Shown here: positions 38,354-46,144 of the stretch, piece after piece
Numbering within the stretch: the first letter of the stretch is position 1
Layout: each line of letters opens with the position of its first letter
Source of the DNA: Nocardioides potassii
GTDB lineage: Bacteria > Actinomycetota > Actinomycetes > Propionibacteriales > Nocardioidaceae
Assembly: GCF_021648885.1 (NCBI RefSeq)
Contig: NZ_JAKJHZ010000005.1
Coordinates: 868,001 to 932,000, forward strand
Length of the DNA: 64,000 nt
Direction: 5' to 3'
Position numbers and translations under genes: made by a program
The notes under the pieces: model-generated
What the model saw: only the letters and a program-made list of their open reading frames with translations
Database searches by the model: none
What the model was told of the DNA's origin: nothing

Positions 38354-38895
38354 GCCACCCCGCGGGACCCGGGCGGGGGATGGGCCGTACGCCGACGCGC
38401 CGGCGCGCGTGGGTGCGCCCGGCGCTCGTGGTCGCCTTCGTGGTGGTGCCGCTGGTCGAGATCTGGGCGATCCTCCAGGTCGGCCGGCTCGTCGGGCCGT
38501 GGTGGACGATCGCGCTGCTCGTCCTCGACTCGATGATCGGGGCGTGGCTGATCAAGCGCGAGGGCGGTCGTGCGTGGCGCGCGCTGCGCGAGGCGCTCCA
38601 GCAGGGACGGATGCCGGCGAAGGAGATCGCCGACGGAGCGCTCATCCTGATCGCAGGGACGCTGATGCTGAGCCCCGGGTTCGTCCTCGACGTCGTCGGG
38701 CTCCTGCTGCTGCTGCCGTTCACGCGTCCCGTAGCGCGCCGGCTGCTCACCACCGCGGTCGAGCGGCGGCTCGTCGTGGGGCCGGCGTTCGGAGCCTTCG
38801 GCGGAGCGTTCGGCGGGCCGTTCGGGCCGGGAAATGACAGACGCCCCGGAGCCGGGCCTGATGGCCCGGTCGTCCGGGGCGACGTGGTCGACTGA
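38350..38895 (+). CDS. fxsA: FxsA family membrane protein
   Basis: A 181-residue membrane protein with three or four hydrophobic helices (about 24-42, 47-63 and 95-118) and the conserved phrases V-P-L-V-E-I-W-A and L-M-L-S-P-G-F-V-L-D-V-V-G-L-L-L-L-L-P. FxsA was first described as a suppressor of F-plasmid exclusion of phage T7; its cell role is unclear. GTG start overlaps the ppm stop. The last about 18 codons are encoded by a strong hairpin that is probably a terminator. Confidence 0.88.
   Translation: MSHPAGPGRGMGRTPTRRRAWVRPALVVAFVVVPLVEIWAILQVGRLVGPWWTIALLVLDSMIGAWLIKREGGRAWRALREALQQGRMPAKEIADGALILIAGTLMLSPGFVLDVVGLLLLLPFTRPVARRLLTTAVERRLVVGPAFGAFGGAFGGPFGPGNDRRPGAGPDGPVVRGDVVD
38842..38881. 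terminator. Hairpin terminator embedded in the 3' end of fxsA
   Basis: CGCCCCGGA (38842-38850) pairs with TCCGGGGCG (38873-38881), and inside it CCGGGCC pairs with GGCCCGG around a TGAT loop: 16 GC-rich pairs. It ends 14 bases before the fxsA stop and 32 bases beyond the convergent rbpA stop, so it can serve both strands. Confidence 0.6.
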
Positions 38896-38912
38896 GACGA
38901 GCCCAGCCTGCC

Positions 38913-39293
38913 TCAGCTGACCCGCTTCTTGCGGTTCGCCCGGTGCAGGTGTGCCGGACCGATCTCGCCGCCTCGCAGCAGCTCGAGGCGCTCCTTGAGG
39001 ATGTCCTCGAGCTCCTTCTCCGAGCGGCGCTCCAGGAGCATGTCCCAGTGCGTACGGGCCGGCTTCTCGACCTTGGCCTCCGGCTCGATACCGGCCGTGC
39101 TGAGTGCCTCCGCCCCACAACGGGGGCACTCCCACACCGCCGGGATGTCGGCCTCGACCGACATCGTCACCTCGAAATCGTGTCCCTGCTTGCAGTGATA
39201 GCCGACCTGCTGACGAGCAGCGAACTCGATGCCGCGCTCGTCCTCAAAGCTCTGGCCACCGAGCCTCGCGCCACGCAGTGTGCGCTCCGCCAC
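38913..39293 (-). CDS. rbpA: RNA polymerase-binding protein RbpA
   Basis: An actinobacterial transcription factor that binds sigma A/HrdB and the RNA polymerase beta' zipper, stabilising open complexes and raising basal rifampicin tolerance. The 126-residue protein starts A-E-R-T-L-R-G and has the core Y-H-C-K-Q-G-H-D-F with W-E-C-P-R-C-G, then the basic and sigma-interacting C-terminal helices (W-D-M-L-L-E-R-R-S). The GTG at 39293 has GGAGGTG upstream. A SigR-type promoter lies about 120 bases before the start. Confidence 0.95.
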   Translation of the reverse strand: MAERTLRGARLGGQSFEDERGIEFAARQQVGYHCKQGHDFEVTMSVEADIPAVWECPRCGAEALSTAGIEPEAKVEKPARTHWDMLLERRSEKELEDILKERLELLRGGEIGPAHLHRANRKKRVS

Positions 39294-39413
39294 CGTGCCC
39301 ACCTCCAAATGGGTTTGCTGACCCCGTTGCTTGTGTTCGGGTTGTCCATGAGACGGGCGAACTCGTGGTCCGTGACGCCGTAGGTGTCGGCGCGGCCCGC
39401 CTCCGTGATCTTT

Positions 39414-39440
39414 CAACCGTAGCGAAGGTCCCCGAATTCC
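39414..39440 (-). promoter_or_regulatory. SigR/SigH-type promoter of rbpA
   Basis: On the rbpA strand GGAAT (39440-39436) and GTTG (39417-39414) are separated by exactly 18 bases, the consensus GGAAT-N18-GTT of the thiol-stress sigma factor SigR (SigH in mycobacteria). rbpA is an established SigR target in Streptomyces coelicolor, which supports the match. Confidence 0.75.
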
Positions 39441-39480
39441 GGGATTCGATGAGCATGGATCGGGCGCTCACGCGAGGACA

Positions 39481-39535
39481 ACTGCACCCCTAGGGGTGCA
39501 GTGACCCACGGTCACGGGCCGCCGGCGCCGTGACC
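39481..39535 (-). terminator. Terminator region after the GDPD-MFS operon
   Basis: Two inverted repeats follow the MFS stop: GGTCACGG (39510-39517) with CCGTGACC (39528-39535) around a 10-base loop, and a 22-bp perfect palindrome (39481-39502) centred on CCCCTAGGGG. The first is terminator-like; the second has no loop and could be an operator instead. Confidence 0.5.
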
Positions 39536-39548
39536 GGGATCACACCGG

Positions 39549-40907
39549 TCAGATGACTCGGGGGACGTCGTTCCCGGCTTCGCGGATGCCCCGCGCGGTG
39601 TCGACGCGGAGCAGCAGGGCGCCGCCCAGGACGAAGAACGCGATCAGCGCGAAGATCGCCGGGCGGTAGGAGTCGGTGAGCTGGTAGACGAGGCCGAAGA
39701 CGAGGGTGCCGAACCACGACGTGCCGCGGTCCATCGCGTGGTAGAAGCTGAAGTACTCGGCCTCCTTGCCGCGGGGGATCAGCAGCGAGAAGTAGGACCT
39801 GGCCAGTGCTTGGGTGCCGCCCAGGACGATGCCGATCGCGACGCCGAGGACCAGGAAGGGGATCAGTCCCTTCTCCGGCAGGAAGAGCGCGGCGGTCACG
39901 ATGAGCATCCAGATGACCAGGCCGCCGAGGATCGTGTGCTTGGCGCCGAAGCGCTTGGCGAGCCGCCCGAAGACCAGTGCGCCGCCGAACGCGACGAACT
40001 GGACGAGCAGGATCGTGCCGATGAGGACCGACTGGCCGAACCCCAGCTCCTCGGAGCCGTAGGTCGACGCCGACGCGATGACGGTCTGGATGCCGTCGTT
40101 GAAGAACAGGTAGGCGACGAGGAAGTTGAGGGCGACGGGGTACCTCGGGAGCTCACGCAGCGTCTTGGCCAGCTGGCCGAAGCTCTCGGCGAAGATCCCC
40201 TGGTTGCCGCCGTCCTTCTCGGCGAGCGGGATCGGCTCGTGGTCGTTGAGCCGGAGGTAGGGGATCAGCGTGAAGGCCGCCCACCAGATGCACGCCGACA
40301 GCATGCTGATCCGGGCGGCCTCGCCGGTGCTGAGCCCGAACGGCAGGATGGTGACGACGGCGAGGTTCACCGCGAGCAGGAGTCCGCCGCCGAGGTAGCC
40401 CCAGGCCCAGCCCCGCGAGGACACCCGGTCGCGGTTCTCCTCGTCGGAGATGAGCGGCAGGATCGAGTCGTTCACGACGAGCGAGGCGCCGAGGAAGATG
40501 TTGGCGAGGAAGAAGCCGACGGCTCCGACCTGCCAGTTCTCGCCGGTCGCGAAGAAGATCAGGGACCCGGAGGCCGCACCGAGCCAGGCGAAGACCGCCA
40601 GCATGCGCTTCTTGTTGGCCGTCCGGTCGGCGACCGGACCCATCAGCGGCAGCACGATCGCGGAGATGATGGTGGAGATCGTGACCAGGTAGGACGGCAG
40701 CGAGCCCGGGGCGACCGAGATGCCGAGGAGCGAGATGCGGTTGTCGACCGCCGCTTCCTTGGCGATCGCGATGATGTAGGGCGCGAACAGGACGGTGCTG
40801 ACCGTGGTGACGTAGGCGCTGTTGGCCCAGTCGTACCAGTACCAGGCCTTCTGCTCCCGGGCCTGCTCGAGCGGCTTGAGGTTCGCGATGCCGTCCGTCG
40901 CGCTCAT
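39549..40907 (-). CDS. MFS transporter, UMF1/Atg22-like
   Basis: A 452-residue permease with about 12 membrane helices. The N-terminus W-Y-W-Y-D-W-A-N-S-A-Y and G-P-V-A-D-R-T-A-N-K-K-R mark the UMF1 (Atg22-related) family; yeast Atg22 is a vacuolar amino-acid exporter, but substrates of the bacterial members are unknown. The ATG overlaps the stop of the upstream glycerophosphodiesterase gene (ATGA), so a link to glycerol-phosphate or headgroup transport is conceivable. Confidence 0.88.
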   Translation of the reverse strand: MSATDGIANLKPLEQAREQKAWYWYDWANSAYVTTVSTVLFAPYIIAIAKEAAVDNRISLLGISVAPGSLPSYLVTISTIISAIVLPLMGPVADRTANKKRMLAVFAWLGAASGSLIFFATGENWQVGAVGFFLANIFLGASLVVNDSILPLISDEENRDRVSSRGWAWGYLGGGLLLAVNLAVVTILPFGLSTGEAARISMLSACIWWAAFTLIPYLRLNDHEPIPLAEKDGGNQGIFAESFGQLAKTLRELPRYPVALNFLVAYLFFNDGIQTVIASASTYGSEELGFGQSVLIGTILLVQFVAFGGALVFGRLAKRFGAKHTILGGLVIWMLIVTAALFLPEKGLIPFLVLGVAIGIVLGGTQALARSYFSLLIPRGKEAEYFSFYHAMDRGTSWFGTLVFGLVYQLTDSYRPAIFALIAFFVLGGALLLRVDTARGIREAGNDVPRVI

Positions 40908-41713
40908 GCTTCGTCACCTTCCCGGCCGCCGTCGGCGCCGTGCCACTGTCCGCGGGCGCGGAGCACGTCCCTGAGTATGTCCGTGCGATCGGTCATGATG
41001 CCGTCGACACCACGGTCGAGGAGGGTGTTCATCTCGATCGGGTCGTCGATGGTCCAGACGTGCACGTGGACACCGGCCTCGTGCGCACGTCGTACGAGTC
41101 CCGGGGTGACCACCACCAGCCGACCCTGGCGGTGCGGCACCTGCAGGGCGACCGGACCGCGCCGCGTGAGCCAGCGCGCCAGGCGGCCGCTGGGCGAGAG
41201 CACGAACACCGCCACCTCGAGCGGGTGGGCGGACGTGGCCACCCGGCCGGCCGTACGACGTCGGAAGGCGCGCATCCGTGATGCGGAGAAGGAGCCGACG
41301 AGCACCCGGTCCCACGCCCGGCGGTCGTCGAGGAAGTCGGCCAGCGCGTCCACCGCGCCCTCGGACTTGAGGTCGATGTTGAAGCGCGCGTCCGGGAACG
41401 CGTCGAACAGCTCGGCCAGCGTGGGGACCGGCTCGCGACCACCGATCGTGGCCTGCTGCACCTCCGCGTAGGACGTCTCGGCGATGCTGCCGGTGCGGTC
41501 GGTGACGCGGTCGAGGACGGTGTCGTGGAAGGCGAGCAGCACGCCGTCGCTGGTGACGTGGACGTCGGTCTCGAGGTAGGTGTAGCCGAGGTCCACGGCG
41601 TGCCGGAAGGCCGCCAGCGTGTTCTCCAGGCCCTCGATCTCCGGGTGGTAGGCGCCGCCGCGGTGGGCGAAGGCGAGGGGGAGCGGGGAGTCGAGGTAGC
41701 CCGGGGAGTCCAC
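40904..41713 (-). CDS. Glycerophosphodiester phosphodiesterase
   Basis: Hydrolyses deacylated phospholipids to glycerol 3-phosphate and an alcohol. The 269-residue TIM barrel has A-H-R-G-G near 15, E-N-T-L-A-A-F near 28, the metal/catalytic E-T-D-V-H-V-T near 48 and H-D-T-V-L-D-R, all GDPD hallmarks. No signal peptide, so cytosolic. GTG start at 41713; its 35-base gap to the divergent zinc-finger gene must hold both promoters. Coupled to the MFS gene downstream. Confidence 0.92.
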   Translation of the reverse strand: MDSPGYLDSPLPLAFAHRGGAYHPEIEGLENTLAAFRHAVDLGYTYLETDVHVTSDGVLLAFHDTVLDRVTDRTGSIAETSYAEVQQATIGGREPVPTLAELFDAFPDARFNIDLKSEGAVDALADFLDDRRAWDRVLVGSFSASRMRAFRRRTAGRVATSAHPLEVAVFVLSPSGRLARWLTRRGPVALQVPHRQGRLVVVTPGLVRRAHEAGVHVHVWTIDDPIEMNTLLDRGVDGIMTDRTDILRDVLRARGQWHGADGGREGDEA

Positions 41714-41748
41714 GCGAGAAGTATGGGGCTGAGGAGTACCTTCGGGGC

Positions 41749-42009
41749 ATGGAGAGCATGACGTGTCCCCGGTGCAGCGCGGAGATGGACGAGCGGAACC
41801 TCGGTGAGGCCACCGTCCACCAGTGCCCCGAGGGTCACGGCGTCTTCCTCTCGCGCGCCGACCTCGGCGTGCTCATCGAGGCCGAGACCGACTGGCACGC
41901 CCAGGCCGGCCAGCACACCGCCCCGATGCCGCGGATCACCGCCGACATGACGGCGCCGCCGGCCATGGGCAAGCAGTCGCGCGCCTGGGTGGAGACCCTC
42001 TTCGGCTGA
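41749..42009 (+). CDS. zf-TFIIB-like zinc-ribbon protein
   Basis: An 86-residue protein with C-P-R-C near 6 and H-Q-C-P-E-G-H-G-V-F-L near 24, a short zinc ribbon of the zf-TFIIB family; the fourth ligand would be His rather than the more common Cys. The remainder is helical and ends A-W-V-E-T-L-F-G. Function unknown; possibly nucleic-acid or protein binding. TACCTT (41737-41742) sits 6 bases before the ATG, so it is leaderless. Convergent with the HTH-MurA gene, 17 bases apart. Confidence 0.82.
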   Translation: MESMTCPRCSAEMDERNLGEATVHQCPEGHGVFLSRADLGVLIEAETDWHAQAGQHTAPMPRITADMTAPPAMGKQSRAWVETLFG

Positions 42010-42026
42010 TCTCGACGCTGCGCGTC

Positions 42027-43550
42027 TCAGATGTCGCGGAAGGTCTCGATGTTGGCGCCGAGCTCGTTGAGGCGCTCGGCGAGGTCCTCGTAGCCGCGGT
42101 GGATGACGTACGTCGACCGCAGCACGCTGCGGCCCTTCGAGGCGAGCATCGCGATCAGCAGGACGACGGCCGGGCGCAGCGCGGGCGGGCAGACGATCTC
42201 CGCACCGGAGAAGTGCGTCGGACCCTCGACGAGCACGCGGTGCGGGTCCAGGAGCTTGACCTGGGCACCGAGCTTGTTGAGCTCGGTGAGGTAGATCGCC
42301 CGGTTCTCGTAGACCCAGTCGTGCAGGAGGGTCTGGCCCTCCGCGACGGCCGCGATCACCGCGAAGAACGGCAGGTTGTCGATGTTGAGGCCGGGGAACG
42401 GCATCGGGTGGATCTTGTCGAGCGGCGCGCGCAGCTCGGAGGGCTTCGTGGTGATGTCGACCAGGCGGGTCTCGCCGTTGAGCGCCGCGTACTCCTCGGA
42501 GCGCTCGTAGCGGAAGCCCATCTCCTCCAGGGTCGCGAGCTCGATCTCGAGGAACTCGATCGGCACCCGGCGGATGGTGATCGACGACTTGGTGACGATC
42601 GCGGCGGCGAGCAGCGACATCGCCTCGATCGGGTCCTCGGCGGGGGCGTAGTCGACGTCGACGTCGATCGACGCCTTGCCGGTGACGCGGAGCGTCGTGG
42701 TGCCGATGCCCTCCACCTCGACACCGAGGCGCTGGAGGTAGAAGCACAGGTCCTGGACCATGTAGTTGGACGAGGCGTTCCGGATCACGGTCGTGCCCGG
42801 GTGCAGCGCGGCGGCCATCAGCGCGTTCTCGGTGACGGTGTCGCCACGCTCCGTGAGCACGATCGGGCGCTCCGGCTCGATGCTCCGGTTGACCAGGGCG
42901 TGGTAGGCGCCGTCGGTCGCCTTGACCTCGAGGCCGAAGGGCCGCAGCGCCGACATGTGCGGCTCGACGGTGCGGGTGCCGAGGTTGCAGCCACCGGCGT
43001 AGGGGAGCTCGAACTCGTCCACGCGGTGCAGCAGCGGGCCGAGGAACATGATGACCGAGCGGGTGCGGCGCGCGGCGCCCTCGTCGATCTGCGAGAGGTC
43101 GAGGTGGGCGGGCGGGATGATCTCGAGGTCGTTGTCGTCGCCCACCCAGCGGGTCGCGACGCCGAGGGAGTTGAGCACCTCGAGCAGCCGGTTGACCTCC
43201 TCGATGCGCGCGACCTTGCGCAGCGTCGTACGCCCCTTGTTGAGCAGCGATGCGCAGAGCAGCGCCACACCGGCGTTCTTCGAGGTCTTGACGTCGATGG
43301 AACCGGAGAGCGTGGTCGGCCCGTCGACGCGCAGGTGCGTGGGGCCGGCACCCAGCGCGACGATCTCGGAGTCGAGGGCGGCGCCGATGCGCGCGAGCAT
43401 CTCGAGCGAGAGGTTCTGGTGGCCCTTCTCGATGCGGTTGATCGCGCTCTGGCTGGTGCCGAGCAGCTCCGCGAGCTGGTGCTGGGTGAGCCCGCGGTGC
43501 TTGCGTGCGTCACGGATGAGGTTGCCGATGCGACCCTTGTAGTCAGCCAT
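42027..43550 (-). CDS. XRE-type HTH fused to UDP-GlcNAc 1-carboxyvinyltransferase (MurA-like)
   Basis: MurA adds enolpyruvate from PEP to UDP-GlcNAc, the first step of peptidoglycan synthesis. Residues 8-65 form a Cro/CI helix-turn-helix (G-L-T-Q-H-Q-L-A-E-L-L-G-T-S-Q-S-A-I-N-R); 72-507 are the enolpyruvyl-transferase. The catalytic loop is G-G-C-N-L-G-T-R with Cys188 (the fosfomycin target) and Arg193, and the K-N pair is at 91-92, so it looks active. The ATG at 43550 was preferred over a GTG at 43559 because TACCGT lies 7 bases upstream. A perfect inverted repeat abuts this -10, suggesting autoregulation. It may be a second MurA beside a housekeeping copy elsewhere. Confidence 0.92.
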   Translation of the reverse strand: MADYKGRIGNLIRDARKHRGLTQHQLAELLGTSQSAINRIEKGHQNLSLEMLARIGAALDSEIVALGAGPTHLRVDGPTTLSGSIDVKTSKNAGVALLCASLLNKGRTTLRKVARIEEVNRLLEVLNSLGVATRWVGDDNDLEIIPPAHLDLSQIDEGAARRTRSVIMFLGPLLHRVDEFELPYAGGCNLGTRTVEPHMSALRPFGLEVKATDGAYHALVNRSIEPERPIVLTERGDTVTENALMAAALHPGTTVIRNASSNYMVQDLCFYLQRLGVEVEGIGTTTLRVTGKASIDVDVDYAPAEDPIEAMSLLAAAIVTKSSITIRRVPIEFLEIELATLEEMGFRYERSEEYAALNGETRLVDITTKPSELRAPLDKIHPMPFPGLNIDNLPFFAVIAAVAEGQTLLHDWVYENRAIYLTELNKLGAQVKLLDPHRVLVEGPTHFSGAEIVCPPALRPAVVLLIAMLASKGRSVLRSTYVIHRGYEDLAERLNELGANIETFRDI

Positions 43551-43561
43551 GCCGACCACGG

Positions 43562-43579
43562 TATCTCAGATATGAGATA
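43562..43579 (-). promoter_or_regulatory. Candidate autoregulatory operator of the HTH-MurA gene
   Basis: TATCTCA-gata-TGAGATA is a perfect 7-4-7 inverted repeat. It abuts and shares two bases with the -10 TACCGT (43558-43563 on the gene strand), filling the spacer between -10 and -35. AT-rich in a very GC-rich genome. A repressor bound here would block polymerase. Confidence 0.65.
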
Positions 43580-43620
43580 AAGCCACCCAGCCCGTCGGCG
43601 TGTGTCCCGTCACCGCCCGG

Positions 43621-45039
43621 TCATCGCCGGACGCGGACCGTCACGCGCTGCGTCACGCTCGGGGCGACCCGGTCACGGTACGTCACAACGAGGCGGGTCC
43701 GGCCGACCCGGAGCCCGCGCACCCTGACCCGGGTCCTGCCGTCGGCGGACGGCCGCACGCGCTTGGCCTCGAGCACCGTGCGGTGACCGGCACGCCGTAC
43801 GACGAGTCGACCCGCGGGCCGTGTGCCGTTGGACCGGACGACGCGGACGCGCAGCACGACCGCCCTGTCCCGGGCGACCGGGCGGCGCGGCGCGCGCACC
43901 CGGAGCTTCGCGGTGACGGCTGCGGGCGAGGTCGTGGGTCCCGCGCCCGCTCCGTAGCTTCCGCCGGCGAGGAGCAGCTCGGCGTAGGCCGCCTGGCCGA
44001 GGTCGTTGGGGTGGTACCAGAGGCTGATGTCGGGGCCGCTGAACGCCTCGTTGATCCAGGTCTGGGGGTTGGTGAGGCCCGCGTCGGGCTCGTGGCCGGA
44101 GAACTTCTGGGTCACCCCGCCGACGAAGACCATCTGGCCCGGGTGACCGACGTTGGCCGCAGCCGGGACAGTGGCGAGCTCGGCGGTGGCATCGGTGATG
44201 AGGCTGCGCACGGCATCACCCGCGGGGTAGGTGCCCGACGGGTCGGTGAGGGTGAAGCCGTTGTCGAGCTGGAGCCACGGGTAACCCAGCTGGACGATCC
44301 TGGCGTCCTCGCGCAGGCCACGGGCCCGCAGCGCGGCCACGTCGTCCAGCAGTCCCTGCTTGATCGCCGGCACCCGCGAGCGGGCGGTCTCGACGGCCGT
44401 CCTGCACGCCGAGGCGGTGCGCGTGGCGACGACGAAGCAGCTCTGGACGATCGAGGTGAAGCCGGCGTCGTTGCCGCCCATGGTGAAGACGACCAGGTCG
44501 GTGTCGGGGGTGACGAAGTCGGCCTGGGGCTTCAGGTTGCGGGTGCAGTCGTAGGTGATCGCGACGCCGGGGACCACGGCGGTCGCCTGGTAGGTCCAGA
44601 ACTCCTCGGCCGGGAACTCCTTGGTGTTGCACGGGTCGCTCGCGCGGAGGTGGGCGTCGGCCTGTGCGGTGGTGGTGACGCCCGCCGGCGCGGGTGCCAC
44701 CCGGCCGGACTGGGTGTCCATCACGCGCGGCGTGTGCACGTCCGGCGTACGACCACCGCTGCAGGCGTGGTTGGCAAGGTTGACCGTGAGCCCCTGGTCA
44801 CGCAGGCCCTTGGCGTACCGCTCCGCCCAGCTCGTCCGGTTGCGGTAGCAGTCGGCCGGCCCGTAGGTCGCGCCGGTCGCGCCGTTGCCGGCGGAGTAGG
44901 AGTCGCCTACGACCAGCACGTCGAGGGTCTGGGCGGGCGCGGCGGGCGCTGCCTGGGCCGAGGGGACCGACAGCGCGGTGGCGGCCAGGACGAGCGCGAC
45001 GAGAGCTCGAGAAACGAATCGGGCGGAGAGGTGGGTCAC
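43621..45039 (-). CDS. Secreted SGNH/GDSL-family lipase/esterase with C-terminal Ig-like domain
   Basis: About 472 residues. A signal peptide (hydrophobic about 10-28, cleavage near A-Q-A-A) is followed by the SGNH hydrolase domain: V-V-G-D-S-Y-S-A-G-N-G with the nucleophile Ser, M-G-G-N-D for the oxyanion Asn, and W-Y-H-P-N-D-L-G with the catalytic His near the domain end. The last about 110 residues are an Arg/Val-rich beta domain (R-V-R-V-R-G-L-R-V-G-R-T-R). Six or more cysteines suggest disulfides. The GTG start at 45039 is uncertain; TTG at 45051 is also possible. Confidence 0.88.
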   Translation of the reverse strand: MTHLSARFVSRALVALVLAATALSVPSAQAAPAAPAQTLDVLVVGDSYSAGNGATGATYGPADCYRNRTSWAERYAKGLRDQGLTVNLANHACSGGRTPDVHTPRVMDTQSGRVAPAPAGVTTTAQADAHLRASDPCNTKEFPAEEFWTYQATAVVPGVAITYDCTRNLKPQADFVTPDTDLVVFTMGGNDAGFTSIVQSCFVVATRTASACRTAVETARSRVPAIKQGLLDDVAALRARGLREDARIVQLGYPWLQLDNGFTLTDPSGTYPAGDAVRSLITDATAELATVPAAANVGHPGQMVFVGGVTQKFSGHEPDAGLTNPQTWINEAFSGPDISLWYHPNDLGQAAYAELLLAGGSYGAGAGPTTSPAAVTAKLRVRAPRRPVARDRAVVLRVRVVRSNGTRPAGRLVVRRAGHRTVLEAKRVRPSADGRTRVRVRGLRVGRTRLVVTYRDRVAPSVTQRVTVRVRR

Positions 45040-45127
45040 ATCGACAATCAACGACTCGGCAACCGCTCCGTCACGATCCCGAAGGCGTGGGTTCGCCGGT
45101 TGTGCTCAACGTGGCAGGATCGCGACC

Positions 45128-46144
45128 ATGCGAGCAACGACCATCCACGCCCCCGGTGACATCCGTTTCGAGGAGGTCCCCGACCCCACGATCGAGGAGC
45201 CGACCGACGCGATCATCAAGGTCGTCGCGGGCTGCATCTGCGGGTCCGACCTGTGGCCCTACCGGGGCGAGAACCCCATCAAGGCCGGCAGCACGATCGG
45301 CCACGAGTGCATCGGCGTCGTGGAGGAGGTCGGCTCGGCCGTCTCGCGGACCAAGGTCGGCGACTTCGTCATCGTGCCGTTCTGCCACTGCGACAACACC
45401 TGCGCGCACTGCGCGGCCGGGATGCAGTCGGCGTGCGTCAACGTCGGGATCACGCAGAGCGGTCAGGGCGAGTACGCCCGGGTCACGCAGGCCGACGGAA
45501 GCCTGGTCGCGACCGACGGCATGCCCGACGAGCACCACATCCCCTCGCTGCTGGCCCTCACCGACGTGATGGCGACCGGCTGGCACGCGGCGGTCGCCGC
45601 CGGGGTGAAGAAGGGCGACACCGCCGTCGTCGTCGGCGACGGCGCGGTCGGACTGAGCGGTGTGCTCGCCGCTGCCCAGCTCGGCGCCGAGCGCGTGATC
45701 GCGATGTCGCGCCACGAGCCGCGCCAGGAGATCGCACGGGCCTTCGGCGCCACCGACATCGTGGCCGAGCGCGGCGAGGAGGGCGAGGCGCGGATCAAGG
45801 ACCTGACCGACGGTGTGGGCGCGGACGCCGTGCTCGAGTGCGTCGGCACGGACGGGGCGATGAAGACCGCCTTCGCCATCGCGCGGCCGGGCTCGACCGT
45901 CGGCTTCGTGGGCGTGCCGCACGGTGTCGAGCTCCCGATCCGCACGATGTTCTCCCAGAACGTCGGCCTCGCCGGCGGCATGGCGCCCGTGCGCCGCTAC
46001 CTCCCCGACCTCCTCGACCGCGTCCTGACCGGTGCCATCGACCCGGGCAAGGTCTTCGACCTGACGCTGCCGATGTCGGAGTCCGCCGAGGGCTACCGGG
46101 CGATGGACGAGCGGCGCGCGATCAAGGTACTGCTGCAGCCGTGA
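45128..46144 (+). CDS. Zinc-dependent alcohol dehydrogenase (MDR family)
   Basis: A 338-residue medium-chain dehydrogenase. The catalytic zinc is held by C-G-S-D (Cys about 38) and G-H-E (about 59-61); a structural zinc is suggested by C-D-N-T-C-A-H-C...C. The cofactor loop is V-V-V-G-D-G-A-V-G-L near 175, and S-R-H-E-P-R after the second strand suggests NADP may be accepted. Substrate unknown. Its stop overlaps the GTG of the PhoD-like gene (GTGA), so the two are co-translated. Confidence 0.9.
   Translation: MRATTIHAPGDIRFEEVPDPTIEEPTDAIIKVVAGCICGSDLWPYRGENPIKAGSTIGHECIGVVEEVGSAVSRTKVGDFVIVPFCHCDNTCAHCAAGMQSACVNVGITQSGQGEYARVTQADGSLVATDGMPDEHHIPSLLALTDVMATGWHAAVAAGVKKGDTAVVVGDGAVGLSGVLAAAQLGAERVIAMSRHEPRQEIARAFGATDIVAERGEEGEARIKDLTDGVGADAVLECVGTDGAMKTAFAIARPGSTVGFVGVPHGVELPIRTMFSQNVGLAGGMAPVRRYLPDLLDRVLTGAIDPGKVFDLTLPMSESAEGYRAMDERRAIKVLLQP

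Noticed and set aside
39481..39502. The 22-bp perfect palindrome as a plasmid or replication-related site
   Set aside because: Single copy, located just after an operon and beside a hairpin; a terminator or operator is the simpler reading.
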